From positions 1-64,000 of the forward strand of contig CACXMM010000020.1 of assembly GCA_902768785.1 (NCBI GenBank): DNA of 64,000 nucleotides, given 5' to 3'. The translations under genes were made by a program, and so were the position numbers. Below are positions 62,377-64,000 of this stretch, piece by piece. This DNA is from an uncultured Prevotellaceae bacterium. GTDB lineage: Bacteria > Bacteroidota > Bacteroidia > Bacteroidales > Bacteroidaceae. The number at the start of each line of letters is the position of its first letter. The stretch's first letter is position 1. Under the pieces are notes generated by a model that saw only the letters and a program-made list of their open reading frames with translations, was not told the origin of the DNA and did not search any database.

Positions 62377-63630
62377 ATGCGATATATCCTTCATGCGCCG
62401 GAACAGCTGCACTGCACCATCGACCTTCCGGCATCGAAAAGTATCAGTAACAGAGCACTGGTAATCCATGCCCTCTCGGGCAGCAGTATCCTTCCTGAGA
62501 ATCTCAGTGACTGTGACGACACGGAAGTGATTGTCAATGCCCTGCGTGACATGCCCGAGGTCATCGACATCAAGGCCGCAGGTACCGCCATGCGTTTCAT
62601 GACAGCCTACCTGAGTGTAACCCCCGGGACCCATATCCTGACAGGAACGGAACGCATGTGCCACCGTCCCATCAAGATTCTCGTCAATGCCCTCCGCTAT
62701 TTAGGAGCTCATATAGAATATGTAGGCGAAGAAGGGTTCCCTCCCCTGCGCATCAAGGGCAGGAACCTGGAAGGAGGAAGCTTGGAGGTTCCCGGCAGCA
62801 TCAGCTCACAGTATATCTCAGCCCTGCTGATGATCGGTCCGTCATTGCGTAACGGACTGGAGTTGAAGCTCACAGGGAACATCATTTCTCGTCCTTATAT
62901 CGATCTCACCCTCCATACCATGCATGACTTCGGTGTGAGGGTGGAATGGACAGACATAGACACCATCAAGACTGAGCACCAGCAATATCAACATCGGGAA
63001 TACGTCATCGAAAACGACTGGAGTGCTTCCAGCTACTGGTATGAAATCATGGCATTGAGCGACGGCATCGACAATGAGATCAAACTGACGGGTTTGGTAG
63101 ATGGATCCCGTCAGGGCGACTCCGTGGTACGTTATCTCTTTTCCATGCTTGGCGTCAAGACGACCTTCGAGAACACAGAGCCTGGCGTCCCCGCCACCGT
63201 TACCCTCAAGAAGGTAAGACAGCACCTGCCCCGTCTTGATTATGACTTCATCAACCAGCCCGACCTTGCTCAGACCTTCGTGGTGTGCTGTGCCCTGATG
63301 GACATCCCCTTTCACTTCAAAGGACTCTCCACATTAAAGATTAAGGAAACCGACCGCATCGAGGCACTAAAGAAAGAGATGCGCAAGCTGGGCTATGTCA
63401 TCAAGGATGCCAATGGCAGTGAACTGTTGTGGGACGGAGAACGCTGCGATGCCTCTTTCGAACCCATCGACACCTACGAGGACCACCGCATGGCCCTGGC
63501 ATTCGCTCCGTTGTGCATCAAGATACCCGGTCTCAGCATCAACAACCCGCAAGTGGTCTCTAAGAGCTATCCCGCCTTCTGGTCACACCTGCGGCAGGCA
63601 GGCTTCAGTATAGAGGAACAAGACGTATGA
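62377..63630 (+). CDS. aroA: 3-phosphoshikimate 1-carboxyvinyltransferase (EPSP synthase)
   Basis: AroA joins shikimate 3-phosphate and phosphoenolpyruvate in the shikimate pathway, the glyphosate target in sensitive organisms. The 417-residue protein has LPASKSISNRALVIHAL, GTAMRFMTAYLSV, RMCHRPIKILVNALRYLGA, SSQYISALLMIG, IKETDRIEALKKEM, and EDHRMALAFAPL. The second motif is GTAMRF rather than the GNAGTAMRPL of class I enzymes, typical of the Bacteroidetes proteins. The start is set by the -7 element 21 bp upstream. Overlaps the next gene by 4 bp. Confidence 0.95.
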   Translation: MRYILHAPEQLHCTIDLPASKSISNRALVIHALSGSSILPENLSDCDDTEVIVNALRDMPEVIDIKAAGTAMRFMTAYLSVTPGTHILTGTERMCHRPIKILVNALRYLGAHIEYVGEEGFPPLRIKGRNLEGGSLEVPGSISSQYISALLMIGPSLRNGLELKLTGNIISRPYIDLTLHTMHDFGVRVEWTDIDTIKTEHQQYQHREYVIENDWSASSYWYEIMALSDGIDNEIKLTGLVDGSRQGDSVVRYLFSMLGVKTTFENTEPGVPATVTLKKVRQHLPRLDYDFINQPDLAQTFVVCCALMDIPFHFKGLSTLKIKETDRIEALKKEMRKLGYVIKDANGSELLWDGERCDASFEPIDTYEDHRMALAFAPLCIKIPGLSINNPQVVSKSYPAFWSHLRQAGFSIEEQDV

Positions 63631-64000
63631 CCATCTTCATCTACCTGCTGATCGCCCTCCTTTTCCTGGGTGTTCTCGCCGCCATTTTCAGTCTGCTGTC
63701 GCACAATAAAGACGTTAGGCCTGACGTTATTATGGCAGACAGTTCGTCATGTGCCACCTGCAACGGTGAGAATACAAAGTGCGAACAGGAGTGTATGATG
63801 GAGGCAGCGGTCAAGGACATCGAGTATTTCGATGACGAAGAGCTTGACTGCTTTCAGGGAAAGTCATCCGACAGCTACGACGACGAAGAGGCTGAGACTT
63901 TCCGTGATATTCTCTATTCCATGCGCCAGGAGGAAGTCAAGGAGTGGATACGCAGTCTGACCCTTCGCGGCATTGAGTTGCCCGACCAGGTAAAGGACGA
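63627..64000 (+). CDS. Membrane-anchored Cys-rich acidic protein, 3' part missing
   Basis: Begins MTIFIYLLIALLFLGVLAAI, an N-terminal membrane segment, then CATCNGENTKCEQEC with four Cys and an acidic stretch (YFDDEELDCF, DDEEAETFRDIL). The start overlaps the aroA stop (ATGA), so it is co-translated. Only about 124 codons are in the window. The four-Cys segment suggests metal or disulfide binding. No family is recognised from this part. Confidence 0.6.
   Translation, partial: MTIFIYLLIALLFLGVLAAIFSLLSHNKDVRPDVIMADSSSCATCNGENTKCEQECMMEAAVKDIEYFDDEELDCFQGKSSDSYDDEEAETFRDILYSMRQEEVKEWIRSLTLRGIELPDQVKD

Overview
The window looks like chromosome of a Bacteroidales bacterium, most likely Prevotella or one of the genera split from it. 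The evidence is (i) the Bacteroidetes-type promoter -7 element TAnnTTTG directly upstream of nearly every transcription unit, usually with a very short leader and no Shine-Dalgarno sequence; (ii) family content typical of the order: DUF3098 between FtsX and UppP, DUF1599/MauE-like/TpiA/SPOR/FolE in a row, fimbrillin-type lipoproteins, DUF3575, DUF4105, DUF4384, BspA-type leucine-rich repeats, and surface proteins ending in a GIY-x-x-NGKK tail; (iii) a tRNA without an encoded CCA alongside a CCA-adding enzyme.

Layout. 1-12.7 kb is housekeeping: a partial YfhO-like membrane protein, MTA/SAH nucleosidase convergent with bipA-MATE-luxS, rpsO, folK, queA, truB, uppP, DUF3098, ftsX and a radical SAM protein. 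12.7-16.3 kb is accessory: a truncated Rpn-family nuclease, a 22-bp dyad array, a small acidic peptide gene and a large secreted BspA-like protein. 16.8-25.5 kb holds lpxA, an RND efflux operon (adaptor, pump, outer-membrane factor) and a CCA-adding enzyme. 25.5-28.2 kb encodes a pectate lyase/aldose epimerase fusion. 28.3-32.8 kb is a conserved metabolic operon. 32.9-38.9 kb holds a lipoprotein and a fimbrial-type locus with four fimbrillin-like lipoproteins. 39.0-50.3 kb is a second accessory zone with three more secreted paralogues, three small acidic peptides, a membrane papain-fold DUF4105 protein, more 22-bp arrays and a second nuclease remnant. 50.3-58.1 kb is one seven-gene operon: voltage-gated K+ channel, CHASE2 protein, secreted caspase-like protease, DUF4384 protein and three exported proteins. 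58.4-64 kb has a GH3 beta-glucosidase lipoprotein, a DUF418 membrane protein, tRNA-Pro(GGG), aroA and a partial gene.

The most unusual content is of three kinds. First, a recurring cassette (large secreted protein, then a small acidic peptide gene, then an array of 22-bp dyad units) occurs three times at 13.5-16.3, 39.7-43.6 and 44.2-47.5 kb; two copies share near-identical ends around divergent middles. Second, the K+ channel-CHASE2-caspase operon looks like a membrane-sensing and proteolysis system of unknown purpose. Third, the chromosome carries several families of 7- or 8-nt tandem repeats, which lie between genes but have also entered folK, the CCA-adding enzyme and the end of truB as in-frame peptide. 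All statements come from reading the sequence; no identity values, searches or structure predictions were computed.
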